Source of the DNA: Providencia rettgeri
Lineage (GTDB): Bacteria > Pseudomonadota > Gammaproteobacteria > Enterobacterales > Enterobacteriaceae
Assembly: GCF_013702265.1 (NCBI RefSeq)
Contig: NZ_CP059348.1
Coordinates: 3,286,001-3,350,000, forward strand
Reading direction: 5' to 3'
DNA: 64,000 nucleotides
The position numbers and the translations under genes were made by a program. The notes below the pieces were generated by a model. The model was not told where the DNA came from. It saw only the letters and a program-made list of their open reading frames with translations, and did no database searches. Of the stretch, positions 19,364 to 29,936 are shown in pieces (position 1 is the first letter of the stretch; every line of letters begins with the position of its first letter).

Positions 19364-20017
19364 TTAGCTGGCTTTTTTTTCCACCTGAAGGCGGTAGTTC
19401 ACTAAGTCTTCGATAGTCACAACGGTCATGTTGTGCTCACGAGCAAACTTCACTACATCTGGCGCACGCGCCATGCTGCCATCATCGTTGGTTAACTCAC
19501 ACAGTACTCCAGCGGGTTTAAAACCTGCCAGTACAGCTAAGTCAATTGTCGCTTCGGTATGACCACGGCGAGTTAATACCCCACCTTCACGAGCGCGCAG
19601 AGGGAATACGTGGCCTGGGCGGTTAATATCCGCAGGTACCGCATTATCCGCAATTGCGGTTTTAATCGTCGTGATACGATCAGCCGCAGAAACGCCTGTC
19701 GTTACGCCTTTTGCCGCTTCGATAGTGACCGTAAAACCGGTTTGGTTTTGGCTGGTGTTTTTTTCCACCATCATCGGAATATCAAGCTGCTTACGGCGTT
19801 CTTCCGTAATACACAGGCACACAATGCCGCTGCTATAGCGAATGGTCATTGCCATTTGCTCTGTGGTCATGGTTTCTGCTGCAAACACTAAGTCACCTTC
19901 ATTCTCACGATCTTCATCATCGAGAACTAAGATACCTTTGCCTTGGCGCAGGGCTTCAATTGCATTTTCAACACGCTCGGTTGGATTACCGAATTCGGAA
20001 AGTAGCGTCTGATTCAT
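19364..20017 (-). CDS. ribB: 3,4-dihydroxy-2-butanone-4-phosphate synthase RibB
   Basis: Converts ribulose 5-phosphate to 3,4-dihydroxy-2-butanone 4-phosphate plus formate, feeding the xylene part of riboflavin. The acidic active-site loop [10 protein letters not shown] is at 33-42; [54 protein letters not shown] (metal-binding His) and [16 protein letters not shown] follow. It is the monofunctional enzyme (217 residues, no GTP-cyclohydrolase II domain). Expression is very likely controlled by the FMN riboswitch found about 160 bp upstream. Confidence 0.97.
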   Translation of the reverse strand: MNQTLLSEFGNPTERVENAIEALRQGKGILVLDDEDRENEGDLVFAAETMTTEQMAMTIRYSSGIVCLCITEERRKQLDIPMMVEKNTSQNQTGFTVTIEAAKGVTTGVSAADRITTIKTAIADNAVPADINRPGHVFPLRAREGGVLTRRGHTEATIDLAVLAGFKPAGVLCELTNDDGSMARAPDVVKFAREHNMTVVTIEDLVNYRLQVEKKAS

Positions 20018-20174
20018 GGTAAAAACCTTCTTAAATTAACAATATTTGAGTTACCAGAACCAGGGCAGTCTTAGGAGTACGAGAAATGAATAAACACAAC
20101 GACTTAACAGCCGTTTCGCCATTCAATATGTAGAACAATGTTGCACCTAAAAGGTACAAGCATGCAGATACAGT

Positions 20175-20339
20175 GATTCTCTCCCATCCGGACTATAACC
20201 GTCGGCTCCAGATTCACACTGGATCTGCTGACCTTTCCTATCCATGACAATAACGCCAAAGATAACAAAGCGCTCGCGGGCTTCATGCGCGATGCATGTT
20301 ACCGCCGGTGGGGACTTTCACCCCGCCCTGAGATTACGC
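20175..20339 (-). promoter_or_regulatory. FMN riboswitch (RFN element) upstream of ribB
   Basis: On the minus strand the conserved RFN segments appear in order: GGGCGGGGTGAAAGTCCCC, ACCGGCGGT, AGCCCGCGAGCG, GATCCAGTGTGAATCTGG, AGCCGACGGTTATAGTCCGG and ATGGGAGAGA, flanked by a closing stem (CTCAGGG side and AGAGAATC side). The element binds flavin mononucleotide and lowers ribB expression when FMN is plentiful. It ends about 155 nt before the ribB start, leaving room for an expression platform. Confidence 0.95.
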
Positions 20340-20504
20340 AATCAATATAACTCCAATAATTCAATGGTGCAACGAACAAACGACAAAGTGGAAACTTACT
20401 CACACTTTTCGCCAATAAAAACAAGATGAAAGGCTGGGTTTTTATAATAATGTTAGAAGGTGGTTTATTCGTAACGCCGCAGGTATTACACTACCCCACA
20501 TTAT

Positions 20505-20572
20505 TTATTTTGAAACTGAAGTTATTTTGAAACTGAAGTTATTTTGAAACTGAAGTTATATTGAAACTGAAG
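20505..20572. repeat. Four-copy 17 bp tandem repeat in the ubiK 5' region
   Basis: TTATTTTGAAACTGAAG occurs three times without change (20505-20521, 20522-20538, 20539-20555) and once with a single mismatch (20556-20572). The array ends 9 bp before the ubiK start codon, and its last GAAG is part of the ribosome-binding site GAAGGA. Confidence 0.97.
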
Positions 20573-20581
20573 GACCCGCGA

Positions 20582-20860
20582 ATGCTCGATCCGAAAAAAA
20601 TTGAACAAGTTGCCCGCCAAATTCAAGGTGCATTACCAAAAGGCGTACGTGACTTAGGTGAAGACTTTGATAAAAAGCTTCGTTCACTGCTGCAATCTCA
20701 GCTTGGTAAATTAGATTTAGTTAGCCGTGAAGAGTTTGATATTCAAACACAAGTTTTGCTGCGCACTCGCGAAAAACTGATGAAAATGGAGCAGCGCGTT
20801 AGCGCACTTGAAGCCCGTTTTTCAGATGAAAAAGTGATTGAAGAAAAACAAGAAGATTGA
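20582..20860 (+). CDS. ubiK: Ubiquinone biosynthesis accessory factor UbiK
   Basis: Small membrane-fusogenic, coiled-coil protein (formerly YqiC, DUF526/BMFP family) that works with UbiJ and the Ubi enzymes in aerobic ubiquinone synthesis. 92 residues: [16 protein letters not shown] at the N-terminus, [19 protein letters not shown] in the middle and a C-terminal heptad-rich coiled coil ([12 protein letters not shown]). The ATG at 20582 is chosen because it aligns with E. coli YqiC and has AAGGA 7 bp upstream; an in-frame TTG at 20561 lies inside the tandem repeat. Gene order ribB-ubiK-hldE is as in E. coli. Confidence 0.95.
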   Translation: MLDPKKIEQVARQIQGALPKGVRDLGEDFDKKLRSLLQSQLGKLDLVSREEFDIQTQVLLRTREKLMKMEQRVSALEARFSDEKVIEEKQED

Positions 20861-20874
20861 TTCAGTCACAAACA

Positions 20875-20926
20875 AAAAAGCCTAACTTCTGTACGCATTT
20901 AAATGCAGACAAAAAGCTAGGCTTTT
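20875..20926. terminator. Bidirectional terminator between ubiK and hldE
   Basis: A long interrupted stem (AAAAGCCTAACTT / AAGCTAGGCTTTT, one mismatch) with an inner GCATTTAAATGC palindrome separates the convergent genes; A and T runs flank both sides. Confidence 0.75.
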
Positions 20927-20948
20927 ATTAAAACCAATTAACTTTTAA

Positions 20949-22376
20949 TTATTTGGTTTTCATAATATTTTTGATGATATTAGTGGTTGAAATACCATCT
21001 TCGAAATTCAGAACCATCACTTGCCCACCAGCAGCCCACACTTCCTTGCTACCAGCAATCTCATCTGGTTGATAATCCCCACCTTTTACTAAGATGTCAG
21101 GCAGAATTTCTGAGATCAAACGCTGCGGTGTATCTTCCTCGAATGACACAACCCAATCCACAGCACCCAATGCACCCAACACAATCATACGTTGGTCTAA
21201 TGGATTGACTGGGCGAGTTTCCCCTTTCAAGCGGCGGGTCGATGCATCACTGTTTACCGCAACAATCAGGCGATCACCCAATTTACGTGCATTTGCCAGA
21301 TACGAAACATGTCCTGCATGCAGAATATCGAAACAGCCATTGGTCATCACTACGCGCTCATCACGAGCACGCGCATCGGCCACTGCTTGCTTCAGCTGGC
21401 TTTCGGTCATTACGCCGAAACCATTCTCTGCACGACCACGGATCGCATTTTCTAATTCGATAGGGGAAACTGTTGAAGTCCCTAATTTGCCAACCACAAC
21501 ACCCGCTGCGGCATTTGCTAATGCACAAGCTTCATGCAATGGACGACCTGATGCAATTGATGCCGCCAATACGCCAATGACCGTATCGCCAGCCCCTGTC
21601 ACATCAAAAACTTCTTGTGCTTCAGTCGGTAAATGTAAAGGTGCTTCATTACGGCGGATCAAACTCATGCCTTGCTCTGAACGAGTAATCAACAGTGCTG
21701 ATAACTCTAAAGATTCCAGGAGCTGCATCCCTTTTTCTTCAACATCTTTATTATCTTTGCAACGACCCACAATCGCTTCAAATTCAGACATATTTGGCGT
21801 TAACAGGGTTGCTCCACGATAACGTTCGAAATTGTTGCCTTTCGGGTCGATAAGAACAGGTACGCCCGCTTTATTCGCCAGCGCAATCATCTTCTCAACT
21901 TCGGTTAATGCACCTTTCGCATAGTCCGACAGCACCAACGCGCCAATATGTGGCAGAGCTTGTTCGATGCGCTCTAGCATTGGCTGCGCATCCACATTTT
22001 CGAACCCTTCTTCAAAGTCGAGGCGGATCAGCTGCTGGTTACGGGATAAAACACGTAACTTAGTAATGGTTGGGTGGGTTGGAATGGCCACAAAATCACA
22101 GCGGACATTTACGCCATTCAGGTTCTCAGTCAGCGCTTTTGCCGCATCATCAATCCCTGTCAAACCTACTAGGCGAGAATTTGCGCCCAGTGACGCAATG
22201 TTCATTGCCACGTTTGCAGCGCCGCCCGGGCGCTCTTCCACCATGGTCACTTTAACAACCGGAACCGGCGCTTCAGGTGAAATACGATTTGTAGGTCCAT
22301 GCCAGTAGCGATCTAACATGACATCACCAACAACCAATACACCTGCTTGCTTATAATCAGGAAGGGTTACTTTCAT
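20949..22376 (-). CDS. hldE: Bifunctional D-beta-D-heptose 7-phosphate kinase / heptose 1-phosphate adenylyltransferase HldE
   Basis: Supplies ADP-heptose for the lipopolysaccharide inner core. N-terminal PfkB-type kinase domain (about 1-318): GDVMLDRYW at 17-25, GGAANVAMN at 51-59 and the catalytic GAGD at 261-264. C-terminal nucleotidyltransferase domain: [12 protein letters not shown] at 345-356, with the HxGH signature at 353-356, and [14 protein letters not shown]. The 475-residue fusion is normal for enterobacteria. GGAGTGCGGG lies directly before the ATG. glnE is 95 bp upstream on the same strand. Confidence 0.97.
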   Translation of the reverse strand: MKVTLPDYKQAGVLVVGDVMLDRYWHGPTNRISPEAPVPVVKVTMVEERPGGAANVAMNIASLGANSRLVGLTGIDDAAKALTENLNGVNVRCDFVAIPTHPTITKLRVLSRNQQLIRLDFEEGFENVDAQPMLERIEQALPHIGALVLSDYAKGALTEVEKMIALANKAGVPVLIDPKGNNFERYRGATLLTPNMSEFEAIVGRCKDNKDVEEKGMQLLESLELSALLITRSEQGMSLIRRNEAPLHLPTEAQEVFDVTGAGDTVIGVLAASIASGRPLHEACALANAAAGVVVGKLGTSTVSPIELENAIRGRAENGFGVMTESQLKQAVADARARDERVVMTNGCFDILHAGHVSYLANARKLGDRLIVAVNSDASTRRLKGETRPVNPLDQRMIVLGALGAVDWVVSFEEDTPQRLISEILPDILVKGGDYQPDEIAGSKEVWAAGGQVMVLNFEDGISTTNIIKNIMKTK

Positions 22377-22471
22377 CCCGCACTCCAGTTATGAAAAGAA
22401 AATCTGAAATTAATTGCCGCTAATACTAGCATATTGCGCGATATCGCCTAAATAATTTGCTAGCTAATCAA

Positions 22472-25330
22472 TTACTCAAGCCATTTTTTCCAGCTGGCAA
22501 GCACCAAAGCTCGTTGAGTCGCAAATTGCTGGCTATCTACCCGACTCGGTAAAGATTGTAACGCTAAATGGTGTAGCTCGTTACGCATCGTGACATACGC
22601 CTGCGTTAAGCCATATGCCTCTTCTTCTGGCATAAAATCATACTGCGCCATTAACTCAAAAATGCGCACATTATCAGACCAGCGAGTCAGCGCTGGATTA
22701 TCAATAGCAAAACGCAGCACTAAATATTGAGCGATAAACTCAATGTCAGTGATCCCGCCAGGATCGGCTTTTAAATCAAACTCATTCTCCTGATGGCTTC
22801 CCAAATGCCGATGCATTTTCAGGCGCATATCCCGCACCTGCTCACGCAGCACATCCGGCTCTCTCGGCAGACATAAGGTTTCATGGCGAATTTGCATGAA
22901 TTTTTGCTGCAGCGAACTATCACCAAATACCATACGAGCGCGGATCAGCGCTTGGTGCTCCCACGTCCATGCATCATTTTTTTGGTAGTCATCGAAAGAT
23001 TGGATTGTACTGACCAACATGCCCGATTCACCGGAAGGTCTTAAGCGAGCATCCACTTCGTACAATACCCCAGAAGCCGTGCGGGTGCTAAAAAGATGAA
23101 TAATACGCTGTGCAACCCGCAGATAAAATTGACGAGCTTCAATGGAACGATCCCCTGTTGTCACCGCATTCATTGGGCAGTCAAACAGAAAAACCAAATC
23201 TAAATCTGAGCTATAACCCAGCTCCCAGCCACCTAATTTACCATAGCCCAGTACCGCAAATCCGTACTGTTTTTCATCGAACTTATCTTCATCAAACTTA
23301 GCTAAGTGATCTGGTTCCCCATAGCGCTTGACCATCATTTGCCATGCTTGGCGCACCACTGCATCAATAATCGCTTCAGCCAAATACGTTAAGTGGTCAC
23401 TCACTTTCATCACAGGGAGCACACCCGAAATATCTTCGGCGGCAATACGCAATAATTGTGCCTGTTTAAATTGGCGGAGCGCTTCTAGCAATTGCTCTTC
23501 GTCATCTTCTGGCACACGCATTAAATATTGGCGTAATTCATCGCGGTAGGCGGTGAGCGGTAATGGCTGATACAAGGACTGAGGGTCGAGTAATTCATCC
23601 AACAAAAGCGGGTGACGAGCTAACTGCTCAGCAATCATTGGCGAAGCCGCACATAAGCGAATAACGTGAGTTAGCACTTCGTCAAATTCGAGCATCAACT
23701 CTAAATAAGTTGTTCGGCTAACAATGCTCAACAATAATGGCGTGATGCGTTCAATCACTCGCCCTGCATCTTCGCGCTCACCCACTTTTGCCAACAACTT
23801 TGGCATTAACTCATCAAGAACATCACGACCACGGGGGCCAATAGTGCGCTTATTAAGATCATGGCGGAACAGGTTAATTCCGTGGATCATTTTTTCTGCG
23901 ACGAGTTCATCTTTTGACGGTAAATAACTTGCCAGCTCCTCTTTGGAAAGCTCACTTTGCCAGAGCGTAATGTACGCTTCATGGCACTCTTCCACTTTGT
24001 CTTCCTCACCATCGCTACCAATTTGCTCTGCGAAAATTTGGTGTACCGTTGCCATTTTTGCACTCAGTTGCTGATAAAAATCAGCCCAATTCGCAAATCC
24101 CATCCCCCACGCTAAACGCGCCTGATTTAAAGCATCATCGGGCAATGTCTGGGTTTGTTGGTCATCGATACTTTGCAATAAATTCTCTAACCGACGTAGG
24201 AAGATATAGCTGCCTTGCAGTTGAGTAACTTGCTGTGCTGGTAATAATGCAAGTTCTTCAATGCCTTGTAATGCGGTAAATAAAGATTGTGACTGTAACG
24301 CGGGTTCTCGTCCGCCTCGGATTAACTGAAAAACTTGGGAGATAAATTCAATTTCGCGAATACCGCCAGCGCCTAATTTGATGTTGTTGACCAATCCACG
24401 ACGACGCACTTCTCGCTCAATCATATTTTTCATATTACGTAGGGATTGGATAACACTGAAATCAATATAACGACGATAGACAAACGGGCGTAATAATTTA
24501 CGCAAGGTATCCGCATAATGGACGCTGTCAGGCCCCATAATACGGGCTTTGACCATCGCATAGCGCTCCCAGTCACGCCCTTGTTCTTGGTAGTAATCTT
24601 CCAAAGCAGAAAAACTGAAGACCAATGGGCCGCTATCACCAAATGGGCGTAAGCGCATATCAACGCGATACACAAAACCGTGAATGGTGACTTGGTCAAG
24701 AACGCGGATCAGCTTCTGCCCTAGGCGCGTAAAAAACTGCGCGTTATCCAGCTCTTTACGCCCGCCTTGAGTAACTCCATTTTCAGGATAAGCAAAAATC
24801 AGGTCGATATCAGACGAAAAATTTAATTCCCTGCCACCCAATTTCCCCATCCCAAGCACTAATAGTGGCTGCGGGTTTCCAGTACGATCACACGGCGTTC
24901 CCCACAAGAGGCAATAGGTTTTGTATAGCCAGTCTCGCGCTGCAACAATCAATACCTCAGCCAGTTCGCTAAGTTGCACAATGGTATCGCGCTGGGAACA
25001 TAATTCTAAGGTTTGCATCCAAGCGATACGCACTAACATATGATGACGAAAAGTGCGTAAAACCTGCATCAAATGATCTTCATCCGTCACCGATGCTAAC
25101 GCTTCTTCCAGCCATTCCCCATAGCGAGCCCATTCATCACCTACCGGCGGCAGTGTTCGAATATGCTGTAAAAATTGGGAATGGGTGAGAACCTGCTTCA
25201 ACGCAAAATCACTGAATGCGAGAAAATTCAGTTCAGATTCATTTAACGGAAGCAACTCAGAAGATTGCTCCGTAAACTGCTGAATAATACGTTGGTGTTG
25301 GTTCTGCAAAAACTCGGAAGAAAGCGGCAT
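22472..25330 (-). CDS. glnE: Bifunctional glutamine synthetase adenylyltransferase / adenylyl-removing enzyme GlnE
   Basis: Adds AMP to, and removes it from, glutamine synthetase in response to PII protein and glutamine. Two nucleotidyltransferase domains are visible. The N-terminal deadenylylating domain has [18 protein letters not shown] with Asp174 and Asp176; the C-terminal adenylylating domain has GYGKLGG at 695-701 and SSDLDLVF at 707-714 (Asp709, Asp711). The linker helices are conserved ([22 protein letters not shown]). 952 residues, full length. It starts 11 bp after the ygiF stop codon, so the two are co-transcribed, as in E. coli. Confidence 0.97.
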   Translation of the reverse strand: MPLSSEFLQNQHQRIIQQFTEQSSELLPLNESELNFLAFSDFALKQVLTHSQFLQHIRTLPPVGDEWARYGEWLEEALASVTDEDHLMQVLRTFRHHMLVRIAWMQTLELCSQRDTIVQLSELAEVLIVAARDWLYKTYCLLWGTPCDRTGNPQPLLVLGMGKLGGRELNFSSDIDLIFAYPENGVTQGGRKELDNAQFFTRLGQKLIRVLDQVTIHGFVYRVDMRLRPFGDSGPLVFSFSALEDYYQEQGRDWERYAMVKARIMGPDSVHYADTLRKLLRPFVYRRYIDFSVIQSLRNMKNMIEREVRRRGLVNNIKLGAGGIREIEFISQVFQLIRGGREPALQSQSLFTALQGIEELALLPAQQVTQLQGSYIFLRRLENLLQSIDDQQTQTLPDDALNQARLAWGMGFANWADFYQQLSAKMATVHQIFAEQIGSDGEEDKVEECHEAYITLWQSELSKEELASYLPSKDELVAEKMIHGINLFRHDLNKRTIGPRGRDVLDELMPKLLAKVGEREDAGRVIERITPLLLSIVSRTTYLELMLEFDEVLTHVIRLCAASPMIAEQLARHPLLLDELLDPQSLYQPLPLTAYRDELRQYLMRVPEDDEEQLLEALRQFKQAQLLRIAAEDISGVLPVMKVSDHLTYLAEAIIDAVVRQAWQMMVKRYGEPDHLAKFDEDKFDEKQYGFAVLGYGKLGGWELGYSSDLDLVFLFDCPMNAVTTGDRSIEARQFYLRVAQRIIHLFSTRTASGVLYEVDARLRPSGESGMLVSTIQSFDDYQKNDAWTWEHQALIRARMVFGDSSLQQKFMQIRHETLCLPREPDVLREQVRDMRLKMHRHLGSHQENEFDLKADPGGITDIEFIAQYLVLRFAIDNPALTRWSDNVRIFELMAQYDFMPEEEAYGLTQAYVTMRNELHHLALQSLPSRVDSQQFATQRALVLASWKKWLE

Positions 25331-25341
25331 AGATTCAGTAC

Positions 25342-26304
25342 CTATTCGACATCAGTATATGTTAAGGCAGTTAACCACTGAATAAAGGCTAGTTTGCATT
25401 TTAGCCATTGGCTACTGTAACAAAAGCCTTCTGCACTGACCGTTTCATCAGTCACATCCAAACGTAATTGTTCCAGAGGGAGATCGTGAACAAAATGCGG
25501 TGCAGAGTTTTGGTAATGCACTAAGAAAGCCTGAACAAAGCGTAAAAACTCACTAAGCCCATGACGTGCATGTTCACCACCTGCTAGCCAATACTGTTCA
25601 TGTTGCTGGCAAAGTTGCTGCATGTGCAACAGTGACTTTTCAATCGGCTGTTCTTCATAATCAAACACAGATTCAGGACGCACTAAAGGTACAGGCTCAT
25701 TCGCCAATAATGAGTAGCCTCGCGCCGCTTTACTCAGGGAGGATAAACTCAGACCATCGATATCTGCGAATTTCTTCGCTAAATTCAGTACGTCCGCTAC
25801 AAAGCCTTGTTTTAGTTCCAATTCAAATTCTTGAATCGGTAAATCTTTCGCACCCGCAGAGACTTCCCCTTGGTCGAAAACAATTTCAATTTCACTATCT
25901 TCGAATTTCACCAACCATGTTTCGCGAGTGAAATTAGTGCTAAACAAAACTTCTAACTCATCCTCTAGTTGCGCGATATCCGTTCCTTCAGGCCAGATTT
26001 CTGCCGGAAATGCCGCAAGATTGATTTCAGGAGAATCAATTTCCACGTTGAACTCTGGGCGCTGGTGTAATCCGCTAATCACTTGCCCAGCCGTTTTCAT
26101 CGTCATCTCATAACGACCATCACAACCCCGAATACGCAACCCCATATCCCATTGGCGTAGCTGTCTTTGTGCCGTATCAAAATAGATATTAGTCAGCTTG
26201 CGAGGCGCAGAGTGTTGTGGTGAAAGCGTCGAAATACACTGACGAACAGCATCAATAGCAGAACTCTGAGCCGCTAACTTGAGTTCAACTTCTATGTGGT
26301 TCAT
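25342..26304 (-). CDS. ygiF: CYTH-domain inorganic triphosphatase YgiF, short form
   Basis: E. coli YgiF hydrolyses inorganic tripolyphosphate. The N-terminal CYTH (triphosphate tunnel) domain is complete: ExExK motif VELKLAA (Glu5, Glu7, Lys9), [50 protein letters not shown] and [12 protein letters not shown]. The C-terminal part, after about residue 215, resembles the start of the CHAD-like domain but stops at residue 320, whereas E. coli YgiF has 433 residues. The stop codon is 11 bp from the glnE start, so there is no hidden remainder: the short form is either normal in this genus or an old deletion. Confidence 0.88.
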   Translation of the reverse strand: MNHIEVELKLAAQSSAIDAVRQCISTLSPQHSAPRKLTNIYFDTAQRQLRQWDMGLRIRGCDGRYEMTMKTAGQVISGLHQRPEFNVEIDSPEINLAAFPAEIWPEGTDIAQLEDELEVLFSTNFTRETWLVKFEDSEIEIVFDQGEVSAGAKDLPIQEFELELKQGFVADVLNLAKKFADIDGLSLSSLSKAARGYSLLANEPVPLVRPESVFDYEEQPIEKSLLHMQQLCQQHEQYWLAGGEHARHGLSEFLRFVQAFLVHYQNSAPHFVHDLPLEQLRLDVTDETVSAEGFCYSSQWLKCKLAFIQWLTALTYTDVE

Positions 26305-26511
26305 ACATTTCCTTATTTAATAATTTTACTGCATCCATATTACCCCAATCCCTGAGAGCAGAGAAAAGAAACCGCACGGAAACCAAAAATTCTACAAATA
26401 TAAATTCCCTTAGAGGGTTGTTTCAATAACATGCTTAAAAATTGTATTATCCAGTGACTTAGGAAGGTTCTCATTCTCATTCAACATTTACACAACTCTA
26501 TGCTTTAACGT

Positions 26512-26540
26512 TTGCACCAATAGGCTTTACTTATTAGTAT
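26512..26540 (+). promoter_or_regulatory. Candidate sigma70 promoter of ygiM-cca
   Basis: TTGCAC (26512-26517), a 17 bp spacer and TAGTAT (26535-26540) lie 45 bp upstream of the ygiM start, in the 280 bp AT-rich gap between ygiF and ygiM. Confidence 0.45.
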
Positions 26541-26584
26541 TTAATTAATAAGACACTCATTCACCGTGAAAAGATAAAAACACT

Positions 26585-27196
26585 ATGCGAAAAATTCCAC
26601 TTTTACTTGTTTCAATCATGGGGTTAGGCCTTTCAATCACAGCAAACGCTGAAACACGCTACGTTTCTGAAGATTTATCGACTTATGTCCGTAGTGGTCC
26701 AGGCACCAACTACCGCATTGTTGGCTCGCTAAACGCAGGTGAATCCGTTGAACTGATTTCAGTGGATAATAAATTTGCTCAAATTAAAGATGGCAAAGGC
26801 CGCACCGTTTGGATACCAACGGATCAGCTCAGCGACATCCCAAGTATGAAAAGCCGAATTCCGCAGTTAGAAGCTGAAAATCAAAAGCTTCGTCAACAGT
26901 TAGATAACATTGACAATACTTGGAATACCCGCACCGCAGACATGCAGCAAAAAGTGGCTGATAATGATAGTGAAGTGCGTCAGCTCAAAGCAGAAAATGA
27001 AAAACTGAAAAACGAACTCATCAAAGCAGGTAAAAAGTTAGATATTGCTGAAGTGAATCTGGATGATCGTCGCCGTGAGTTAATTTTACAGTGGTTTATG
27101 TACGGTGGTGGCGTGGCAGGTGCTGGCTTAATTTTAGGGCTACTTCTGCCTCACATTATTCCACGCCGTAAAAAACGTAATGATGGTTGGATGTAA
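26585..27196 (+). CDS. ygiM: SH3-domain protein YgiM
   Basis: Function unknown. 203 residues in four parts: a signal peptide (about 1-22, ANA/ET); a bacterial SH3 domain (about 24-82, TYVRSGPGTNYRIVGSLNAGE ... GRTVWIPTDQLS); a long coiled coil (about 88-165, with the conserved NIDNTWNTRTADMQQKV); and a C-terminal transmembrane helix (QWFMYGGGVAGAGLILGLLLPHII) followed by a basic RRKKR tail. The architecture suggests an inner-membrane-anchored protein with a periplasmic SH3 domain. It precedes cca by 10 bp and shares its operon, as in E. coli. Confidence 0.92.
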   Translation: MRKIPLLLVSIMGLGLSITANAETRYVSEDLSTYVRSGPGTNYRIVGSLNAGESVELISVDNKFAQIKDGKGRTVWIPTDQLSDIPSMKSRIPQLEAENQKLRQQLDNIDNTWNTRTADMQQKVADNDSEVRQLKAENEKLKNELIKAGKKLDIAEVNLDDRRRELILQWFMYGGGVAGAGLILGLLLPHIIPRRKKRNDGWM

Positions 27197-27206
27197 GAGA
27201 GCCTAA

Positions 27207-28442
27207 ATGAAAGTCTATCTCGTCGGTGGAGCGGTACGTGACAAATTACTTGGATTACCTATCTCAGATAGAGATTATGTGGTGGTGGGTACCACGCCAG
27301 AGGCGATGCTAGCCCAAGGCTTTCAACAGGTAGGCAAAGATTTTCCCGTCTTTTTGCATCCAAAGACTCATGAAGAGTACGCCCTTGCCAGAACGGAACG
27401 AAAAATCGGTTCTGGCTACACTGGGTTTAGCTGTTATAGCGCACCAGACGTCACTATCGAAGATGATTTACTGCGCCGAGATTTAACCATCAATGCCATC
27501 GCCCAAAGCGATACAGGGGAATTGGTCGATCCCCATCATGGTGTGCGTGATCTCAAAAATCGCGTTCTGCGCCATGTCTCTGATGCTTTTTTGGAAGACC
27601 CATTGCGCGTATTGCGTGTGGCACGTTTTGCCGCTCGCTATTATGTTCAAGGCTTTCGAGTTGCCCCAGAAACCATGGCGTTGATGCAGTCCATGTCGGA
27701 ATCAGGAGAGCTATCCCATCTCACCCCTGAGCGCGTCTGGACAGAAACGCACAAAGCGCTGATGTCCAATTCACCGCAAGTTTACTTTGAAGTTTTACGT
27801 GAATGCGGCGCACTTGCCGTTCTATTTCCTGAAATTGATAACCTATTCGGCGTACCAGCCCCTGAAAAATGGCATCCAGAAGTAGACACAGGGATCCATA
27901 TTTTGATGGTAATGCGCGTGGTGGCAACATTATCGAAAGATATTGATGTGCGCTTTGCTGCGTTATGCCATGACCTAGGTAAAGGACTTACGCCTAAAGC
28001 GGTCTGGCCGAGTCATCCACAGCATGGGGAAGCCGGGATCCCCCTGATTATCGACTTATGTGAGCGGTATAAGATCCCAACCAGCACCAAAGACCTCGCC
28101 TGCCTTGCTGCAAAATATCACGATATGATCCATGTGATTAACAAGCTCAGCGCTGCCGATATTGTGGGGATCTTTGATGGATTAGATAGCTGGCGTAAAC
28201 CTGAGCGTATTTCTCAGCTTAGTTTAGTGAGTGAAGCGGATGCCAGAGGTCGCGGAGGGTTAGAAAAACAAGCCTATCCTAAAGGGATATTTTTACGTCA
28301 ATCCTATGAGATAGCCAAAGCGGTTGCAGTAAAATCAATTATTGAGCAGGGCTTTCAAGGCGTACAAATCCGAGAGGAACTGACTAAACAGCGTATTCAA
28401 GCAGTTGAAGAGTGGCTAAAAATACAAAAAGTGATGATTTAA
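27207..28442 (+). CDS. cca: Multifunctional CCA tRNA nucleotidyltransferase
   Basis: Adds and repairs the 3'-terminal CCA of tRNAs. Class II nucleotidyltransferase: LVGGAVRD at 5-12, catalytic Asp21 and Asp23 in [19 protein letters not shown] near 90-99, and [15 protein letters not shown] near 131-145. A C-terminal HD domain (His255-Asp256 in ALCHDLGKG) carries the 2',3'-cyclic phosphodiesterase and phosphatase activities known for E. coli Cca. At 411 residues it is full length and of the gamma-proteobacterial long type. Confidence 0.97.
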   Translation: MKVYLVGGAVRDKLLGLPISDRDYVVVGTTPEAMLAQGFQQVGKDFPVFLHPKTHEEYALARTERKIGSGYTGFSCYSAPDVTIEDDLLRRDLTINAIAQSDTGELVDPHHGVRDLKNRVLRHVSDAFLEDPLRVLRVARFAARYYVQGFRVAPETMALMQSMSESGELSHLTPERVWTETHKALMSNSPQVYFEVLRECGALAVLFPEIDNLFGVPAPEKWHPEVDTGIHILMVMRVVATLSKDIDVRFAALCHDLGKGLTPKAVWPSHPQHGEAGIPLIIDLCERYKIPTSTKDLACLAAKYHDMIHVINKLSAADIVGIFDGLDSWRKPERISQLSLVSEADARGRGGLEKQAYPKGIFLRQSYEIAKAVAVKSIIEQGFQGVQIREELTKQRIQAVEEWLKIQKVMI

Positions 28443-28498
28443 AATAGCTGAAAATATTGGCGGTACTTCGACCGCCAACATCCACGATGCAATCCCCA

Positions 28499-28858
28499 TT
28501 AACTGGTTTTTGTACCACGTTCAATCAGCACGCCCATATTGGCAGCACGAGCAACAGCCCCTGGTTTAGACACTCGAATACGAACCCAAGGTGTGAAAAA
28601 TTCATTCATCAGCAGTTGAGCAACCTCTTCTGCAACTCTTTCAACTAACCCAAATTTATTCTGTTCTAAATAGCTAACAACGCGTTCGCTAACTTCAGCG
28701 TAATTCAAACATAATTCAACATTATCGCTCATCGCGGCCTGTTTATTGTCCCATCCCATTTCGATATCGAGCAAAAGTTTTTGTTCAATACCTTGTTCCC
28801 AGTCATATACACCGATGGTGGTGATGACTGATAATTGTTCAATAAATACGATATCCAT
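28499..28858 (-). CDS. folB: Dihydroneopterin aldolase FolB
   Basis: Cleaves 7,8-dihydroneopterin to 6-hydroxymethyl-dihydropterin in folate synthesis. 119 residues closely matching E. coli FolB: MDIVFIEQLSVITTIGVYDWE with the substrate-binding Glu, LNYAEVSERVVSYLE, LVERVAEEVAQLL and the RVSKPGAVARAANMGVLIER C-terminal motif with catalytic Lys. The ATG at 28858 is preferred; an adjacent GTG at 28861 adds one residue. Convergent with cca and divergent from plsY, the E. coli order. Confidence 0.96.
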   Translation of the reverse strand: MDIVFIEQLSVITTIGVYDWEQGIEQKLLLDIEMGWDNKQAAMSDNVELCLNYAEVSERVVSYLEQNKFGLVERVAEEVAQLLMNEFFTPWVRIRVSKPGAVARAANMGVLIERGTKTS

Positions 28859-28973
28859 CACGTCATTTTCTCGTTTATGTGCTGAATTGATACCACTTCA
28901 GGAAAAATGTGCGTATTATCCAAGACTGAAGTGAATTACATATAAATAGCCTAAACCGTTTTTGGAGTTAGTT

Positions 28974-29627
28974 ATGAGTGCTATCGCGCTTGGCATGATA
29001 ATCTTCGCCTATCTTTGCGGATCAATATCGAGTGCTATTTTGATCTGCCGTCTGGCAAGATTACCCGACCCTCGTCAACACGGCTCTGGTAACCCCGGTG
29101 CAACTAACGTCTTACGCGTCGGCGGCAAAGTCGCCGCTGCCTCAGTACTGATCTGTGATGTACTGAAAGGGATGATCCCTGTATGGCTTGCTTATTATTT
29201 AAATGTGCAACCATTCTATCTTGGCTTGGTCGCGATTGCAGCCTGCCTTGGACATATTTATCCGGTTTTCTTTCACTTTAAAGGTGGAAAAGGCGTTGCT
29301 ACCGCATTTGGATCCATCGCAGCAATCGGCTGGGATCTTTCAGGTTTGGTGGCAGGCACTTGGCTGCTCACCGTATTGCTCAGTGGCTACTCATCCCTTG
29401 GGGCGATTGTCAGTGCTCTAATGGCGCCATTTTATGTGTGGTGGTTTAAGCCTGAATTCACCTTCCCGGTTGCCATGCTGTCGTGCTTAGTGCTTGTTCG
29501 CCATCATGGCAATATTCAGCGTCTATGGCGAGGACAAGAAAGCCGAATTTGGCAAAAATTGAAGAATAAAAAGCAAAAAACCACCAAAGAGATAGCTCAA
29601 GAGCAACGTGACGATAAGGACGATTAA
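28974..29627 (+). CDS. plsY: Glycerol-3-phosphate acyltransferase PlsY
   Basis: Inner-membrane enzyme that acylates glycerol 3-phosphate from acyl phosphate, making lysophosphatidic acid. About five transmembrane helices and three conserved cytoplasmic loops: [18 protein letters not shown] and [18 protein letters not shown]. 217 residues; the hydrophilic C-terminal tail (Lys/Gln/Glu-rich) is longer than the core needs. Start at the ATG at 28974, with GGAG 7 bp upstream. Followed by a hairpin terminator. Confidence 0.96.
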   Translation: MSAIALGMIIFAYLCGSISSAILICRLARLPDPRQHGSGNPGATNVLRVGGKVAAASVLICDVLKGMIPVWLAYYLNVQPFYLGLVAIAACLGHIYPVFFHFKGGKGVATAFGSIAAIGWDLSGLVAGTWLLTVLLSGYSSLGAIVSALMAPFYVWWFKPEFTFPVAMLSCLVLVRHHGNIQRLWRGQESRIWQKLKNKKQKTTKEIAQEQRDDKDD

Positions 29628-29675
29628 CATCATTCACGATAATGCCTCTAATAAGTCATTACTTTGATAAACAAT

Positions 29676-29699
29676 AAGGGCTGAATTTCAGCCTTTTTT
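29676..29699 (+). terminator. Intrinsic terminator of plsY
   Basis: A 9 bp stem (AAGGGCTGA / TCAGCCTTT, one G-U pair) with a 3 nt loop and a run of six T, 48 bp past the plsY stop. Confidence 0.8.
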
Positions 29700-29936
29700 A
29701 TTTCTATTATCTTCACTTCCTGTTCAATCACATCCTTCTATACCATCAAAAACTTTCCCTATTTTTTACTGTATTGACTCACACTCACACCCCTAATTTT
29801 GGTACGTATTTACACCTATTCATAACGTAGCGCACACTTTTAAAAAATAGTTAAAATATTGCAAATTTATTACTAATGAATAATTAAAAACTGTCGACTA
29901 TATAAAGGAAAACTTAACTATAAAAGTGAATATAAA
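29700..29936. other. AT-rich leader region of aer
   Basis: Together with the plsY terminator this makes a 309 bp gap. No open frame. I looked for a flagellar sigma28 promoter, as expected for a chemotaxis gene, and found no convincing match; the ribosome-binding site before the ATG at 29937 is also weak. Confidence 0.4.

Noticed and set aside
20505-20572. CRISPR array
   Set aside because: The four 17 bp units are directly adjacent with no spacers and there are no cas genes; it is a simple tandem repeat.
21094-21822. 242-codon open frame on the plus strand
   Set aside because: Lies wholly opposite hldE, whose protein is highly conserved; low-complexity Ser/Arg/Thr content is typical of an antisense shadow.
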